Assembly: GCF_954871325.1 (NCBI RefSeq) | Contig: NC_088775.1 | Coordinates: 2,403,473-2,467,472, forward strand | From: Gordionus sp. m RMFG-2023 | Lineage: Eukaryota; Nematomorpha; Gordioida; Chordodea; Parachordodidae | Length of the DNA stretch: 64,000 bases | Direction of reading: 5' to 3' | In this document: positions 35,546-47,018 of the stretch, one piece after another | Layout of the letters: each line of letters begins with the position of its first letter | How positions within the stretch are numbered: position 1 is the stretch's first letter | Position numbers and translations under genes: made by a program | The notes under the pieces: model-generated | What the model saw: the letters and a program-made list of their open reading frames with translations, nothing else | What the model was told of the DNA's origin: nothing | The model's database searches: none

Positions 35546-36319
35546 AGTTGGTATTGGTTAAGAGATTATCAAGGGTTAGGCTTGGAAGTGCCTCGAGCCA
35601 TTCTTACCCGCCGTATTTATTGTTTAGATGAAGAAGTTGTATATCGCTGATATCGGAAGGGTTGACTATTTTGTAGTTTCTTTATAAGGGGTTCCAAGAT
35701 TGATTTATTAGAACTTTCAGTTAGGAATGTTTGACCGTCTGGGGTTAGTAGATTTCATCTTTTAGCTACTGTTAAGAGATCGTCATTTGGGTTATAAAAG
35801 ATGAGATCGCGGAATTGTGCGAAAGGCGATTAGAGATAAAAAGAGATAGGGAGAGTAATTCTAAGGGGATCAACCCGATGTCAATTAGCGGGTAATTGAG
35901 CAAGGTGCCATTAAAGTCTGATAATGGAAAGGATCCTTTCCATACCGGTCTTTAAGCGAATATTATGTTGGGTGAAAAATCCTCAGTAAGTGAACGAGGA
36001 GGATAAATGGAAGAGGTGCGAGATTTTAGGTAAATATAGGCACTTTTTTAATAGATAAAAAAGTTGGTGCGATGGGATATGATTGATGAACTTTTCCAAG
36101 TTTTGCAACTCGAAGAAGGTTTTATCGATAGTTTTTTCCTAAATTTTATTATTAAGTAGTGGAGAGCCCAAGAGTTGGATATCTTCGATTTAGATAATAT
36201 TGTAATCTTTAAATGAATCTAGGGGAATCTCGGGGTTGAGTATGCAGATTTCTGTTTTGGTTTTAATTCTAGACCAATTTGGGGCATTCTCTTTCGAGGT
36301 GGTAGGTGGCTTTGCTTAT

Positions 36320-36490
36320 TTAATGTTGTTTACCGCAGAGAGTGCCATCGTCTAGGTATCATAGATTAAGGTCTATATCAAAATCAGATTTGAGATCTTT
36401 CATCATAATATGGATGGCTAAGCAGAAAAGTATAGAGCCAAGGGTGTCGCCCTGTTGAACACCCTCTTCGGAGTATATAACGCAACCATT
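36320..36490 (-). pseudogene. LINE copy 4: RT palm
   Basis: The frame gives EEGVQQGDTLGSILFCLAI, a short helix with MMKDLKSDF, a stop, and YLDDGTLCG. The catalytic DD is present; proline of GDPLGP is replaced by threonine. An opposite-strand open stretch at 36.46-36.66 kb is a shadow of this region. Confidence 0.75.
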
Positions 36491-36959
36491 GAAAATGAGG
36501 AGAGTGCTATTGGTATAGCAAATGTCAACGATGCGCGAGTATTGGGGAAAATTGTCGTAAAAGGTAGGAGAGCCGAAGAACGAGATACAGTATTGAAGGC
36601 GTTCTTAAAATCAATTTTGCAAAGAACGGAGTTTATAGGTAGATGTTGTAGGTAGATTCGAAGACAGTGAGAGGCTATATCTACGCCACCTTTTGTTCAG
36701 CAGCCTAATTGGTAATTGCCAAGCAGGGAATGATTATCGGTTTACATTTTTTTTGCGATAATTTTAGTAATCAGGCGTCAGAGGAAAGAATCGATAAAAA
36801 TTAAGTGGACACCTCCTTTAGGTTTTTCAAATGCAATTAGCTCTAAATGTTATTTGATGAGCTAATGTGGGGATATCTCTAGTGATTATATTATTGAGGA
36901 AGGTTGTAAGTGAGTTAAAAAAACTCTATGGGAGATTTTAGGAATGTTTGGAAGTAGGA

Positions 36960-37150
36960 AGGTCTATAGGTATCAGGACCTGCTGCTAAAAATTTATTAA
37001 ATTCGCTTATAGTGTCGCGTATATCTTGATTTGATATTGTGAGAGGAGGGATATTGGGAGGAGGGTTTGGTAAGCTAGTATAAGAAGCTCGTGGATGAAG
37101 AGATTTTAGATTTTCAAGCGCATCATTAGATGGGGCTAGTTTTGTTTGTG
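36960..37150 (-). pseudogene. LINE copy 4: pre-RT region and RT start
   Basis: An uninterrupted stretch: QTKLAPSNDALENLKSLHP, then SLPNPPPNIPPLTISNQ, DIRDTISEFNKFLAAGPD and TYRP. It corresponds to the KHPSP spacer and SFPNDSASGLDYLRP of copy 1. It lies immediately upstream, in LINE sense, of the RT palm near 36.45 kb. Confidence 0.65.
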
Positions 37151-37689
37151 AGAAGATTAATTTTTGGGCGTCGTCTTCATTTATTATTTTGGAGATTTTG
37201 TTACAGGTTTTATTGAAACTTTCATTAGTATTATTGGGATATTTGATGTGTTCTAGAAGTGTTAAGTTAACAATTTAAGTCTGTCTTTTATAATTAGGTA
37301 GTGAAATAAATTTTTTTATCTTTTGGGATTGAGAGACATGTAAAGGGGAAAGTGAATAGATTATTCCAATGATTTGTGTTTGACAAATCTAAGTTAATAT
37401 TATCAAATAATTTAGTTAGATGGTCTGTGATATAGTGGTTAACACTGTTTGGGATGTGCTTAATTTGGTGTTTTATTAATAATGATAAATTCTTCCAATG
37501 ATTTGTTATTTACTTGTATGTGTTTGGTATTGATTGGGGGGTTCTATAAGTTTTGTGCAAAGTGTGTTAGAGCCTAAGCAAGGGAGGGTTGTAGGGCCAT
37601 GTTTGTAAAGATGGTCATCTTTTTTTATATTTATTAGTTTGTAAGTTGGATAGATTCCTTTCATGGTAATGATGATTGGAAGGTTTGAT

Positions 37690-38300
37690 ATTTAATAATT
37701 TGTTTATTTAAGCAACAGAATTTTGCCTTTAAATATGTGGCCTTCTCTTTAAAGTCACCTTCTTGTGTTGTTAAAAATATAAGGTGATTGTATTAAGCAT
37801 ATCATGAGGTAAGATTTCTATCAGGCGAAATATTCAGTTAATATATTGCTTACATTATTACTAAAAATAATATTAGATTTTTAAGCAAAATTTCTTTCTT
37901 TGAGAGTCTTATTATTGCCATGTTCTGGTTTATAAATCTTAATTGGTACTTTAAGTCATTTCAGAGTTTTAATTTTGGATAATTATTTTGTACTCAGATA
38001 TTGAATATTTGAATGTTTATTAATCAGATGTATCAAATTAATTTTTAAGGGTTGTTTTTTAATTGAGTGAAATATAATTTGAGCTTAATTGCTTATTAGC
38101 TTTAAGTCCGTTACAGCTGTAAGGATAGAAATTAGATGTAAAAAAATAAAACTTTTAGGGTTTAGGTCTAACTTGGTTTATTAATTGTTTGAAAGAAATT
38201 CACTTAACCTGGTACAAACTTATTTCAATTTCTTCTAAAATCCAAACCCAATCTATAGAATTTCGTTTATACAGTGTTGTGATGATTAATGAATCATTTT
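37690..38300. other. Flank beyond the N-terminal end of LINE copy 4
   Basis: AT-rich with no coding match. It may include LINE 5' untranslated sequence, but I could not align it to the 5' regions of copies 1 and 2. Confidence 0.4.
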
Positions 38301-38462
38301 GACGATTAAATTAAAACCAATCCATATAAAAATATTTTGTTTGCAAAAATAATTGAAATAACAAAAGGAGGAATAAAAGAATTTTCAATAATGCTTTGTC
38401 TATATTTTAATTATTTTTGCAAACAAAATATTTTTATATGGATGGGTTTTAATATTAATCGT
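38301..38462. repeat. Long hairpin: 54-bp arms, about 54-bp loop
   Basis: The left arm ends CATATAAAAATATTTTGTTT then GCAAAAATAATT. The right arm starts AATTATTTTTGC and mirrors it out to the TTAAAACC and ACGATTAA blocks, with about three differences in 54 bases. The transcript would fold into a near-perfect hairpin. Probably a MITE or foldback remnant; a small-RNA precursor is a less likely alternative. No target duplication is obvious. Confidence 0.85.
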
Positions 38463-38659
38463 TAATATGTTTAATTAAATAAAATTATGTATTTATTGTG
38501 TATCTATGATCAATTCGACAAATAGCATGGGCGATAATACAGTTCAAAAGTCGATAAGGTGCAATTCGATAAAAGAAATGACCAACCAAAATAACGATAA
38601 TGGACGAATCTAAAATCAATAAATTTTAACTTCTTAGGATAGATGGACACTGGGTTTAT

Positions 38660-39360
38660 AATGGGTGGGCGTGTCGCAGTTGCGTACCGCGAATAATATT
38701 TTTTTAATGAACGTCAATCAATATATATTATGTTTTTTAAATAAAAGGGGATGTAAATAAAAAGGTAACAAACAGAGTAATTGATTTTACTATGGTTTCT
38801 TATTTAAAAACTTGTCGGAATAATTTCTTATTCAAATGTATCTCATCCTTGTAAGTGGTTCAGCTGGCATATAAGAGATTGAATTTATATAATATATTTT
38901 ACGATAATTATTATAAAAAATATTTAATGAAATATGTTTGGGTAACTTACCATCTTTAAAATAAAATAAAATAATATAAAATGTTAAGATTTGCCGATTT
39001 TGACGCTACTCTAAAACTCATAAAATTTAGAATATTTTACAATTTCTGATTCATTTATTATTCTTTATATCGCAATCAATTTAAGGATGCGTTTTGATTT
39101 AAAGCCTGTTTTTATAGTTTTTCTACTTATTTTTGCAAATAAGATATTTTAAATATATCAAATTTTTAGAACCTATTCATCCATATCAATTATAAAAATG
39201 TTTAAAATATTATTTAATTATATCCATATCAACTATTTATAATACAAATTATTTTTTAAGCCCAGAAAATAATTTTTTTTAAAAGAATGGAGTAGAACAA
39301 TGTAATGTCTAGCTAACGAAATGTGAGAGGAATACCGTATATTTCATTAGTTATAATTTT
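38660..39360. repeat. Diverged copy of tandem unit T
   Basis: Contains GCGAATAATATTTTTTTAATG, ACTTGTCGGAATAATTT, GGGTAACTTACCATCTTTAA and an AAGGATGCGTTTTGATTTAA segment, colinear with 25.34-26.17 kb. It is about 10 kb from the tandem array, in the same orientation. Confidence 0.65.
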
Positions 39361-39399
39361 ATTTTACAAATAGTTTACATGTTATTTTAAATATATATA

Positions 39400-40330
39400 A
39401 TTTAAAAAAAAATAAATAAATGCACAGTTATATTTATTTAAAGAAACAATTGAACCTAAAAAATTTTAAATATGGAAATTTAAAAAATTTAAATATATGT
39501 ATAAGGAGCCAGCGTTAAAATTCATCGATTTGTGAGAATTATTTAAAAGCCTTATTAACATCTCAGGATCAGATTGGTCTATCCCTTTTAAAATATTTTT
39601 TGTAAGTAAATTAAATCTCGATTTATTTAAAATTCATAAAAAATGCTTGATGATTAAATCAAAAATTTTTTTTTAGATTTAGTTTTATTAAAATAATTCT
39701 ATTTAAAATTAAATAAATGAATTTTAGTAAGGTACTTATCATAAATATATCTAATAATATATTTTGAGATTAATTTGTACAATAAGTAAAATCTTTAAAG
39801 AGGAGTGGCCAGTATATGTGTGATCATTTAAGGCACTTCTATTAATTTTTATTTAGTAAGTTGATTAAATAATTTATAAAAGATCACTTAAATATAATTT
39901 ATTAGATTAAGATAAATATACGTTTTGAAATTTTAAGAGGAAAGATTTATTTCACTGTTTGACATATTAATGGGGCATGGGTGATATTTATTTGTCTAAA
40001 TATTGTTGTAGCCGCTTTTTAAAATCAGAGGCTAAATCAAATGATTCAAAGGCAAAAGCTTTATTGTTGACATATATAATATATTTATACTGATAAAAAT
40101 TTTTCAAATTACCATTTTGATGAATGAGTACTGTATGATTGAAAAATAATAATAAATACTGGCCATATAATAAAAAATTTTATAATGATCTCAACTATAT
40201 ACATCATAATACCTTAAAAGTATGTTCCTCTAATACATTCATTAGCCTGAATTAAAAAGCTATAAATGGTCTATTCTCATATTATATAAATATAAACCAT
40301 TATATTTTACACCTAATTTAGGAAAAAACA
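39400..40330 (+). repeat. Dispersed repeat family G, copy 1
   Basis: Matches about 52.91-53.62 and 55.58-56.29 kb. Common parts are TTATTTAAAGAAACAATTGAA, GTATAAGGAGCCAGCGTTAA (GGCGCTAGCATT in copy 3), TTGTAAGTAAATTAATCT, a TGATTAAATCAAAAATTTTTT block and a terminal ATAAACTATTATATTTTA. It occurs without the hAT-3 element, whereas copies 2 and 3 each follow one. Confidence 0.6.
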
Positions 40331-40404
40331 ATATAGGCTCTTAGGTCATGTTATATTTGCTAGCTATTTTTGAAAGATAATAATGACACCAAATACTTAA
40401 AATA

Positions 40405-40697
40405 AATCAAAATATGGTAACTTAGTTCAAAAACAGCCCATTTCTAAAAAGCAATTAAGTATCAAAAATAAGACAACCCTGGAGAGTGCCTTAATGCTTT
40501 TCGAATGCAACGGCGAATTAATTTTGGATAATAATAACCATATTAAATACATCACTAATAGTTTTAAATATTCTAAATTTTCCAACAAACTTGATTATTG
40601 TTATAAAAAGCCACTACATAGAAGTTTATTATTAAATATTTGGGAACCTCATGAAGAGATAATGTTAAGTTTCAAAGATCGGGCAGATATAAAGTGA
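40405..40697 (+). other. Unidentified open stretch of about 97 codons
   Basis: Open from just after a TAA near 40.40 kb to TGA at 40.70 kb, with an internal ATG at 40494. It is less low-complexity than its surroundings, e.g. TTLESALMLFECNGELILD and LLLNIWEPHEEIMLSFKDRA. The last sense codons overlap AAAGTGAGA, a plausible splice donor, so it could be an exon of a host or transposon gene. I recognise no family and found no matching acceptor or second exon. It may be chance. Confidence 0.25.
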
Positions 40698-40959
40698 GAT
40701 TAATATTTTTTACAAAATGATATAGAATCTTGATAGTGGACCTCTTTAGTGTAAAATAAAACCTAGCAATAGTTAATTTGTTTAGGGTAAAATATCATTT
40801 TTACCATATGTATTATACCAATTTTTTCTAGGTTATACTTAAACTAAATCAGAGCCCTGAAATTAAATTACACTACATGGAACATTAACTCTATATTGGG
40901 AAATATAGCTAAATTTTTTGCATATAATAGTTATTTATATCTTATTTTTTTGAAAAAAA

Positions 40960-41210
40960 AATAATAATCAATGTGTTACAATCAGCTTCCAATTTCGATA
41001 CTAATTTTATATTAAAACAAATTGAAATTATATAAGAAAAACATGTAATATATAAAATAATTATCAGATAATCAAAGAGACTGCAGTAGCTGAATATGTT
41101 TTCCATGTATCCCTTGGTAAGGTAGATTTATTTTTTTTGTTTAGTTTGAATTTCCTCTATAGGGATTGTTGTAGACCATCAATGTTTGTTATTATGATAG
41201 AGATAAAAAA
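40960..41210 (+). repeat. Dispersed repeat family E, copy 3
   Basis: Shares ATCAATGTGTTACAA, AATTATATAAGAAAA, CCCTTGGTAAGGTAGATTTA and TGATAGAGATAAA with 13.63-13.96 and 18.04-18.33 kb. The following 41.21-42.09 kb is AT-rich. 41.40-41.47 kb weakly resembles family F; otherwise nothing is recognisable. Confidence 0.45.
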
Positions 41211-42089
41211 AAAGTGGGAACTATTGTATATCTAAATCTTATACGCATATATTTATAAAGTTGACTATAAATTATAGTCATAGAATAATTTTTGTAAAGG
41301 AAGTTGTATCCTGTTCTATATATTATTTGTATTTATAATTATAAAATATTGTAAGCATTATATTTAAAAGTAATTTTGTACAAGAATACTGATTAATTAA
41401 AGGAAAAATAGACAATTCGAGATGACCTATATTTGAAGTAAGGGACCATAACCCCTCTTAAATTTACTGGAACCAAAGAAATTTTAAATGAAAAATAATA
41501 TTTAAAGATATAATTAGAAAAATATTTTTGAGGTAATAATCTTCAAGACGATCCTCATCCAAGATAAAAAAAAAGAAGTGTTACATAAGCGACCTAATAA
41601 GATTAAACATTAAGGCCTTTTTGAATTTTTTTTGTATATCTTTTCTCTTGATATAATTTAGTTACTTTAGTTAATTTTAAAAAACTTTATTTTCAATATC
41701 TTGAAATATTTTATATATTTCAAATAAGATTTAAATGTTTAATTTTTTATCAATTTAACTTTGATTTTCAGGTTTATTAATTATTTATTTTTTAATTTAA
41801 TATAAATAATTTCATGTAATTGGATCGAATAGATGGAAATTATAAAACGAACAATATTTTACTAGATTTAATCGGGAATTCAAAAAAAAATTTTTTAAAT
41901 TTATTATCAAAAGACCTCTTTTTTAGCTAACATTTTGAAAATGACCTTTTTGAGTATATAAAATTTTCAAAATTTTTAAGAGACTCGTGTCTCCCCACAC
42001 CGTCTTCCAGTCATGGTATTGGTTTTAGGTATAAAATAATAATTATAATTTATTATATATAAATCATTTAAACTTTTTTAAATGATTTA

Positions 42090-42840
42090 TATTGGTAGAT
42101 GCAGTGCATATATGGAATAGTCTTTATGTGATTACCTATTAAAATTTTAATTATTTCAAAATGATTGTTAAATATTGATATATCTATAATAAAAAAATAT
42201 ACAAACTAAATTTCATCGAAATATTTTCACACTATGCTCATTTGATAATTTCTTAATATTTAAGCGTTTTTTCATGTTTTGAAGTACTATGTCTGAGCCA
42301 TATTAAAAAAAATTTTTGTTATATTTTAAAATAAAAACTACTATGTTTAAAAGTGAAATAAAGGTGATGTTAATATATAACCAGTATCAGGTTTATAATA
42401 AATAATTTTAAAAAATATCGCTACTTAATTCTGAAAGGTCGAAACATCGTATCCCCAAATTTTAGCTTTTATATTAATATATTGATAATTTTTTAAATAA
42501 ATAGCATGATTATATCCGCGCCAATTTTTTCATTTTTAAAAATTATAGCGCCTAAATTTTTCCCATCATATTAATTTAATCTATGGATATCAACAATTCG
42601 TTTGTTCATTCATGTATATAATTTTATAAATTATATGTTTATTAATATATTTGGTGTGTTACTCACGCTCTTTATTTATCTCGTTTACTAAAAAGTAATA
42701 AATATAATATTTGAGACCATAATCAAATCTTCAATTAGATTGGTCACCTATATATGCTTATTTATTTCTTTTATTAATCAAATCGGAAATGCATTTTATC
42801 TTCTTAAATGATCATGAATTAATTAGCCTGATTTGATTTG
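42090..42840 (+). repeat. Dispersed repeat family A, copy B (left part)
   Basis: GATGCAGTGCATATATGG, ATATTGATATATCTATAA, TTTCATCGAAATA and CATAATCAAATCTTCAA align in order with 0.86-1.83 kb of copy 1. It ends at the MULE left terminus. Copy C on the other side of the MULE aligns to the right part of copy 1. Confidence 0.55.
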
Positions 42841-42850
42841 TTATCGCGTA

Positions 42851-43230
42851 ATTACAGAAAACATCACAGAGAAAACTATTATAGATAAACTTTTACAGAA
42901 AAAACATTGATAGAGCATGTCATTTATAGAGAAATATTTTATAGAGAAATATTTTATAGAGAAATATTTTAAAGAGAAATATTTTATAGAGAATTATTTT
43001 ATAAAGAATGTATTTTACAGAGAAATTTTTATAGATAAAACAATTATAGAGAATGTCGTAGAATGATTTTACAGAGAATGATTTTATAGAGTTGGTATTT
43101 TATAGAGAATTATTTATAATGAATATTATAGAATTATTTTATAAAGAATGGATTTTATAGAGAATTATTTTATAAAAAATATATTTTATAGAGAATTATT
43201 TTATAAAAAATTATATTTAAAGAATATGAT
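42851..43230. repeat. MULE left terminal inverted repeat, tandem-motif part
   Basis: An irregular array of 12-16-base units such as TTTTATAGAGAATTA, with TTTACAGAGAA and TTTATAGAGAAATA variants. It is the reverse complement of the arrays at 45.12-45.26 and 46.55-47.01 kb. Units vary in length and there are no unique spacers, so it is not a CRISPR array. Confidence 0.85.
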
Positions 43231-43899
43231 AATTAAGAAATATCTATATAATATATAATATTTTTGTATAATTATTACTTAGTCTTTACATAGTCATATG
43301 GAAAAAAAATTACAGTATTTGACATTATATATTAGAATTCCTTGTATAAGCAAATAATTGGGTAGTTTTTTAAATTATTACGAATCGGCACCGAAAATTA
43401 TTTACTTATCTTTGCACAACGTTTTTCGATTGTTAGATAAATTAATGGTAGAACAAAATTTTGACATTATTTGTAAGGAATTTTACGAAATTTATTATTA
43501 ATAAGAATATAAAATTAAATATGATATTGTTGTTTAAAGTTAATTTAGTAATGTAACTTAAAGAATATGATTTATACTATTTGTATATAAAGTTTTTATA
43601 AGAGAAACTTAGATAATCTACTTAATAAGAGCTTAGCAATATTCATTTCAAAATATCAAATAGATTTTTATTCATAAAATATCCAAATAAATATAATAAA
43701 CAGTATACCAATATAAAAAATACAATTATATGAATCAACAATTAGAAAAATCCCGATATTCCTTCTAGTGGAGCCAATATTCCTAAAGAATATTATTCCA
43801 CTTTGTAAAAATTCAGACTCTTCGCCTTTGACTATAATTAAAATGTTAAAATTTATAATATAATATAAATACTAACTCTTTATAATTTTACAGATCGTT

Positions 43900-44600
43900 G
43901 GATGATGATAAATTATATGAGACAAAAAACTTCGATGCCAGCCCTCTACTGAATTATTTGTATTTAGTTCACGAGATAGTGTCGATTCGTAGCAATTTCA
44001 TATTTTTCCAATCCACGTCTCTTCAAATTATCTAACAAGGGGCGAGAATATCCTTATTTTCTTAAAAGAATTCAGAGGCACATAATTCCTCGAATTCATA
44101 TATTACATCTTCAACTGGTACATATGCCAGTTACATTAACATTTTTATATACATAGCAAATTTTGTTTGTGTTTTATATGTATTTAAATTAGAGATTTTT
44201 TGAACCGTGCCCCATATGCATCAAATGAAACAGGCACCCGCGCATTGCAGTCAGTGGAAACAACTGTTTAAAAGCAGATAACGCTGCTAATTCAAAGTCG
44301 ATAATGATAAATTTAGGATTTAAAAAAAATTTTAAATTTTTTATTTGATTGAAAATATTAACATAATCTTGTTGGCGACGTGATGCAATCATAACATAAA
44401 TAGCGGGGATAATGGTTTTATGTTTCATCCCGTGGATGGTGTATATTTGCTGGAAGAAAGGAGGACATGTCATGAATGGACAATCTGCCATACCATTTAA
44501 AGCATGTTAATAAAAATTGTAAATTTTTATAGGTTGAAAATATGATACATCGGTGATCATGATGACCGCTATCATATAATAAAAAGTTCTCATTATTATT
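43900..44600 (-). pseudogene. MULE transposase, segment 1
   Basis: On the minus strand: FLLYDSGHHDH and IIFSTYKNL (about 44.6-44.5 kb). 44491-44189 follows with ADCPFMTCPPFFQQIYTIHG, IPAIYVMIASRRQQDYVNIF, PKFIIIDFELAALSAF and GCLFHL. This is the MULE DDE domain: D in the DGTF-equivalent position, D in IDFE, and the C-x2-H after it. LAYVPVEDVIYEFEELCA follows in a broken frame near 44.1 kb. The third acidic residue and the C-terminal part are not identifiable. Several stops and frame changes. Confidence 0.85.
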
Positions 44601-44699
44601 GGATAATTGATATGATTTAAATCTTAGCTAATGAATTTATATTAATATAAATATATTACATAATATTCGGTTTAACGTAATTTAATCGATCTTAATATT

Positions 44700-45262
44700 T
44701 AAAAAAAGAAATATTAACTATAACTTGTTATATTTTCCCCAATATATCTACTAACTTAACTAATTGCATTACATTTCCAAAGTAACTTTTAACAACACTA
44801 TCTATTTTATTTTGTATTCTTATCTTTAAATATATATTTCGCAAATCCTCACAAATTATATCGAAATTTTGTTCTACTATTAATTCTCTAATAATCGAAA
44901 AATCTTGGGTAAACATGAGCAAATAATTTTCTGTGCTAATTGTAATAATTTTCTTACAATAAAAACTACCCAATTATTCCCTTATATAAAGTAATTCTAA
45001 TATTTAATAATATTTCAAATCTTTTAATTTTTTTCCCTATGACTATATAGTGCCTAAGTAATAATTACACAAATACACACAAAAATGTTATATATTATAT
45101 AGATATTAAAATAATTCTATTAAATACATTCATTATATAAAATAATTCTCTTAAAATATATTCTCTATAAACGTCATTCTCTATATATATCTCTAAAACT
45201 TTCTTTATAAACGACATTCTCTACAATTGTTTTCTCTATAAATGCTTTCTCTATTTTTATTT
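44700..45262. repeat. Internal copy of the MULE right end
   Basis: 44.70-45.06 kb matches 46.15-46.48 kb (both have TTGTTATATTTTCCC and TTACATTTCCAAAGTAACTT). It is followed by a shortened TCTCTATAAA array that stops at CTCTATTTTTATTTTCCC and joins transposase segment 2. The 81-codon open stretch here (44.73-44.97 kb) is terminal-repeat sequence, not a gene. Confidence 0.75.
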
Positions 45263-45264
45263 TC

Positions 45265-45840
45265 CCTATCATTTTTCCAATCCACGTTTCTTCAAAGTAT
45301 CTATCAAGGGGGCGAGAATATCCCTATTTTTTGGTATTCAGAAGCACATAATTCCTCGAATTCAAGAATTATATTATGTGCATAGCAAATTTTATTTGTG
45401 TTTTATATGCATTTAAATTAGCGGATTTTTTGAACCGTGCGCCATGTGCATTGACATATGAAACAAGCTCCCGCGTATTTCAGTCAGTGGAAACAACTGT
45501 TTAAAAGCAGATAACGCTGCTAATTCAAAGTCGATCATGATGAATTTAGGATTTAAAAAAATTTGGGAATTTTTATTTGATTGAAATAATTAACGTATGG
45601 CGACGTGATGCCACAGAACATAAATAGCGGGATAATTGTTTTATGTTTCATCCCGTAGATGGTGTAAATTTGCTGGGAGAGAGGAGGACATGTGTTGAAT
45701 ATGCGATAAAACTAGTAAATTTTTGAAGGTTGAAAATATGATACATGGGTTATCATGATGACCACTATCATATAACAAAAATTGCTCATTATTATTAGAA
45801 TAATTGATATTCATTTGGTATGACCAAGTCAATCAGACTC
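45265..45840 (-). pseudogene. MULE transposase, segment 2 (duplicate)
   Basis: Paralogous to segment 1: QFLLYDSGHHDNPCIIFST and FKNLLVLSHIQHM (45832-45641). DFELAALSAFKQLFPLT and an RGSLFHM-like end follow near 45.5 kb, then the DILAP region near 45.3 kb. The DGTF/TIHG part is disrupted. Its presence next to an internal terminal-repeat copy shows that the interior plus right end was duplicated, or that two elements recombined. Confidence 0.8.
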
Positions 45841-46149
45841 ATGAGAAAGTTAACTGTAGCTGGCTACATTTTTTTTAAAGTAACTGGTAAAAGTAACTAG
45901 TTATTTTATTTTTATATATATAAGTAATATCTTAATAAATATAATTAAATAATAAATTTAAATTTGTAATAATTTTTTTACATTCCATTACATTTTAATT
46001 TGATTTAAATCTTAGCCAATATAATAATATAAATGTATTAAAATATATTCAATTTAACGTAATATAATCGATCTGGCTAACCCTGAATCTACTATCTACT
46101 TAAAATAATTGTAGCTAGTGACTAGTTATATTTTAAAAAAGAAATATTA

Positions 46150-47018
46150 ACTATAACTTGTTATATTTTCCCAATTATAAATAGTTGAATTACATTTCCA
46201 AAGTAACTTTTAACAAAACTAACTTTTTTATTTTGTATTCTTATCTTTAAAAATATATTTCCAAAATTCCTTACAAATCATATCAAAATTTTGTTCTTAC
46301 CATTAATTCTTCTCGAACTTTGGGCAAACATAAGCAAATAATTTTCTATGCCAATTTTTATAATTTTCTTACAAAAAAAACCCAATTATTCGCTAATATT
46401 AGGTAATTCTAATATTTTATATTATTTTATATCTTGCAATTTTTTTTCCCTTTGACTATATATTGCCTAAGTAATAATTACGCAAATTTACACAAAAATG
46501 TTATATATTATATAGATAATATTCTTTATAAAATATTTCTTTAAAATACATTCATTATAAAATTTAATAAAATCATTTATTATAAAATCATTCTCTGTAA
46601 AATCATTCTTTTTAAAATTATTCTTAATAAAATATATTCTCTATAAAATCATTCACTGTCTGTAAAATTATTCTCTTTAAAATTATTCTCAATAAAATAT
46701 ATTCTCTATATAATCATTCACTATAAAATCATTCTCTGTAAAATCATTCTCTTTAAAATTATTCTCAATAAAATATATTCTCTATAAAATCATTCACTAT
46801 AAAATCATTCTCTGTAAAATCATTCTCTATAAACGACATTCTCTATAATTGTTTTCTCTATAAATGCATTCTCTATATTCTCTATATAAAACTTTCTCTA
46901 TAAAATTTTCTTTATAAACGACATTCTCTATAATTGTTATCTCTATAAAGGCTTTCTCTATTTTTGTTTTCTTTATAAAAGTTTCTCTGTAAAATAATGG
47001 TTTCTCTGTAATGACGTG
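46150..47018. repeat. MULE right terminal inverted repeat
   Basis: An AT-rich unique part (46.15-46.53 kb) is followed by about 460 bp of irregular TAAAATCATTCTCTA / TAAAATTATTCTCAA units ending CTGTAATGACGTG. The middle section has a higher-order repeat: the AATATATTCTCTATAAAATC block recurs about every 80-90 bases from 46.63 to 46.80 kb. Confidence 0.8.

Larger units (their letters stand above)
35200..37680 (-). mobile_element. RLE-type LINE, copy 4
   Basis: Minus-strand order: N-terminal HGPTTLPCLGSN (about 37.60 kb), a pre-RT open region with LKSLHP and SLPNPPPNIPPLT (37.15-36.96 kb), FLAAGPDTYRPS (RT start), EGVQQGDTLGSILFC (about 36.45 kb) and YLDDGTL (about 36.35 kb). The post-RT region follows, with WLEALPSL near 35.6 kb and a well-preserved knuckle and nuclease at 35.54-35.24 kb. 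It is less AT-rich than its surroundings. Several frameshifts remain. Confidence 0.8.
42845..47018 (-). mobile_element. Mutator-like element (MULE) with tandem-repeat inverted ends
   Basis: The left end reads CGCGTAATTACAGAAAAC and the right end, reverse-complemented, CACGTCATTACAGAGAAACC. Both run into hundreds of bases of TTTTATAGAGAA-type tandem motifs (left about 42.86-43.23, right about 46.55-47.01 kb). Further in, the ends share a unique AT-rich segment (43.24-43.56 versus 46.16-46.53 kb, inverted). The interior encodes a MULE transposase on the minus strand. ATTTGTT at 42836-42842 and 47024-47030 could be the remains of a 7-9 bp target duplication, but the fit is imperfect. The interior and right end are duplicated in tandem. 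Confidence 0.85.

Noticed and set aside
36455-36655. Plus-strand 66-codon ORF
   Set aside because: Antisense to the RT palm of LINE copy 4.
42860-43230. CRISPR-like array of short direct repeats
   Set aside because: Units vary in length, there are no unique spacers, the same array lies inverted at the other end of a MULE, and the DNA is eukaryotic.
44728-44973. 81-codon minus-strand ORF as a separate gene
   Set aside because: It lies in the unique part of the MULE terminal repeat, whose other copies (43.24-43.56 and 46.16-46.53 kb) do not keep the frame.
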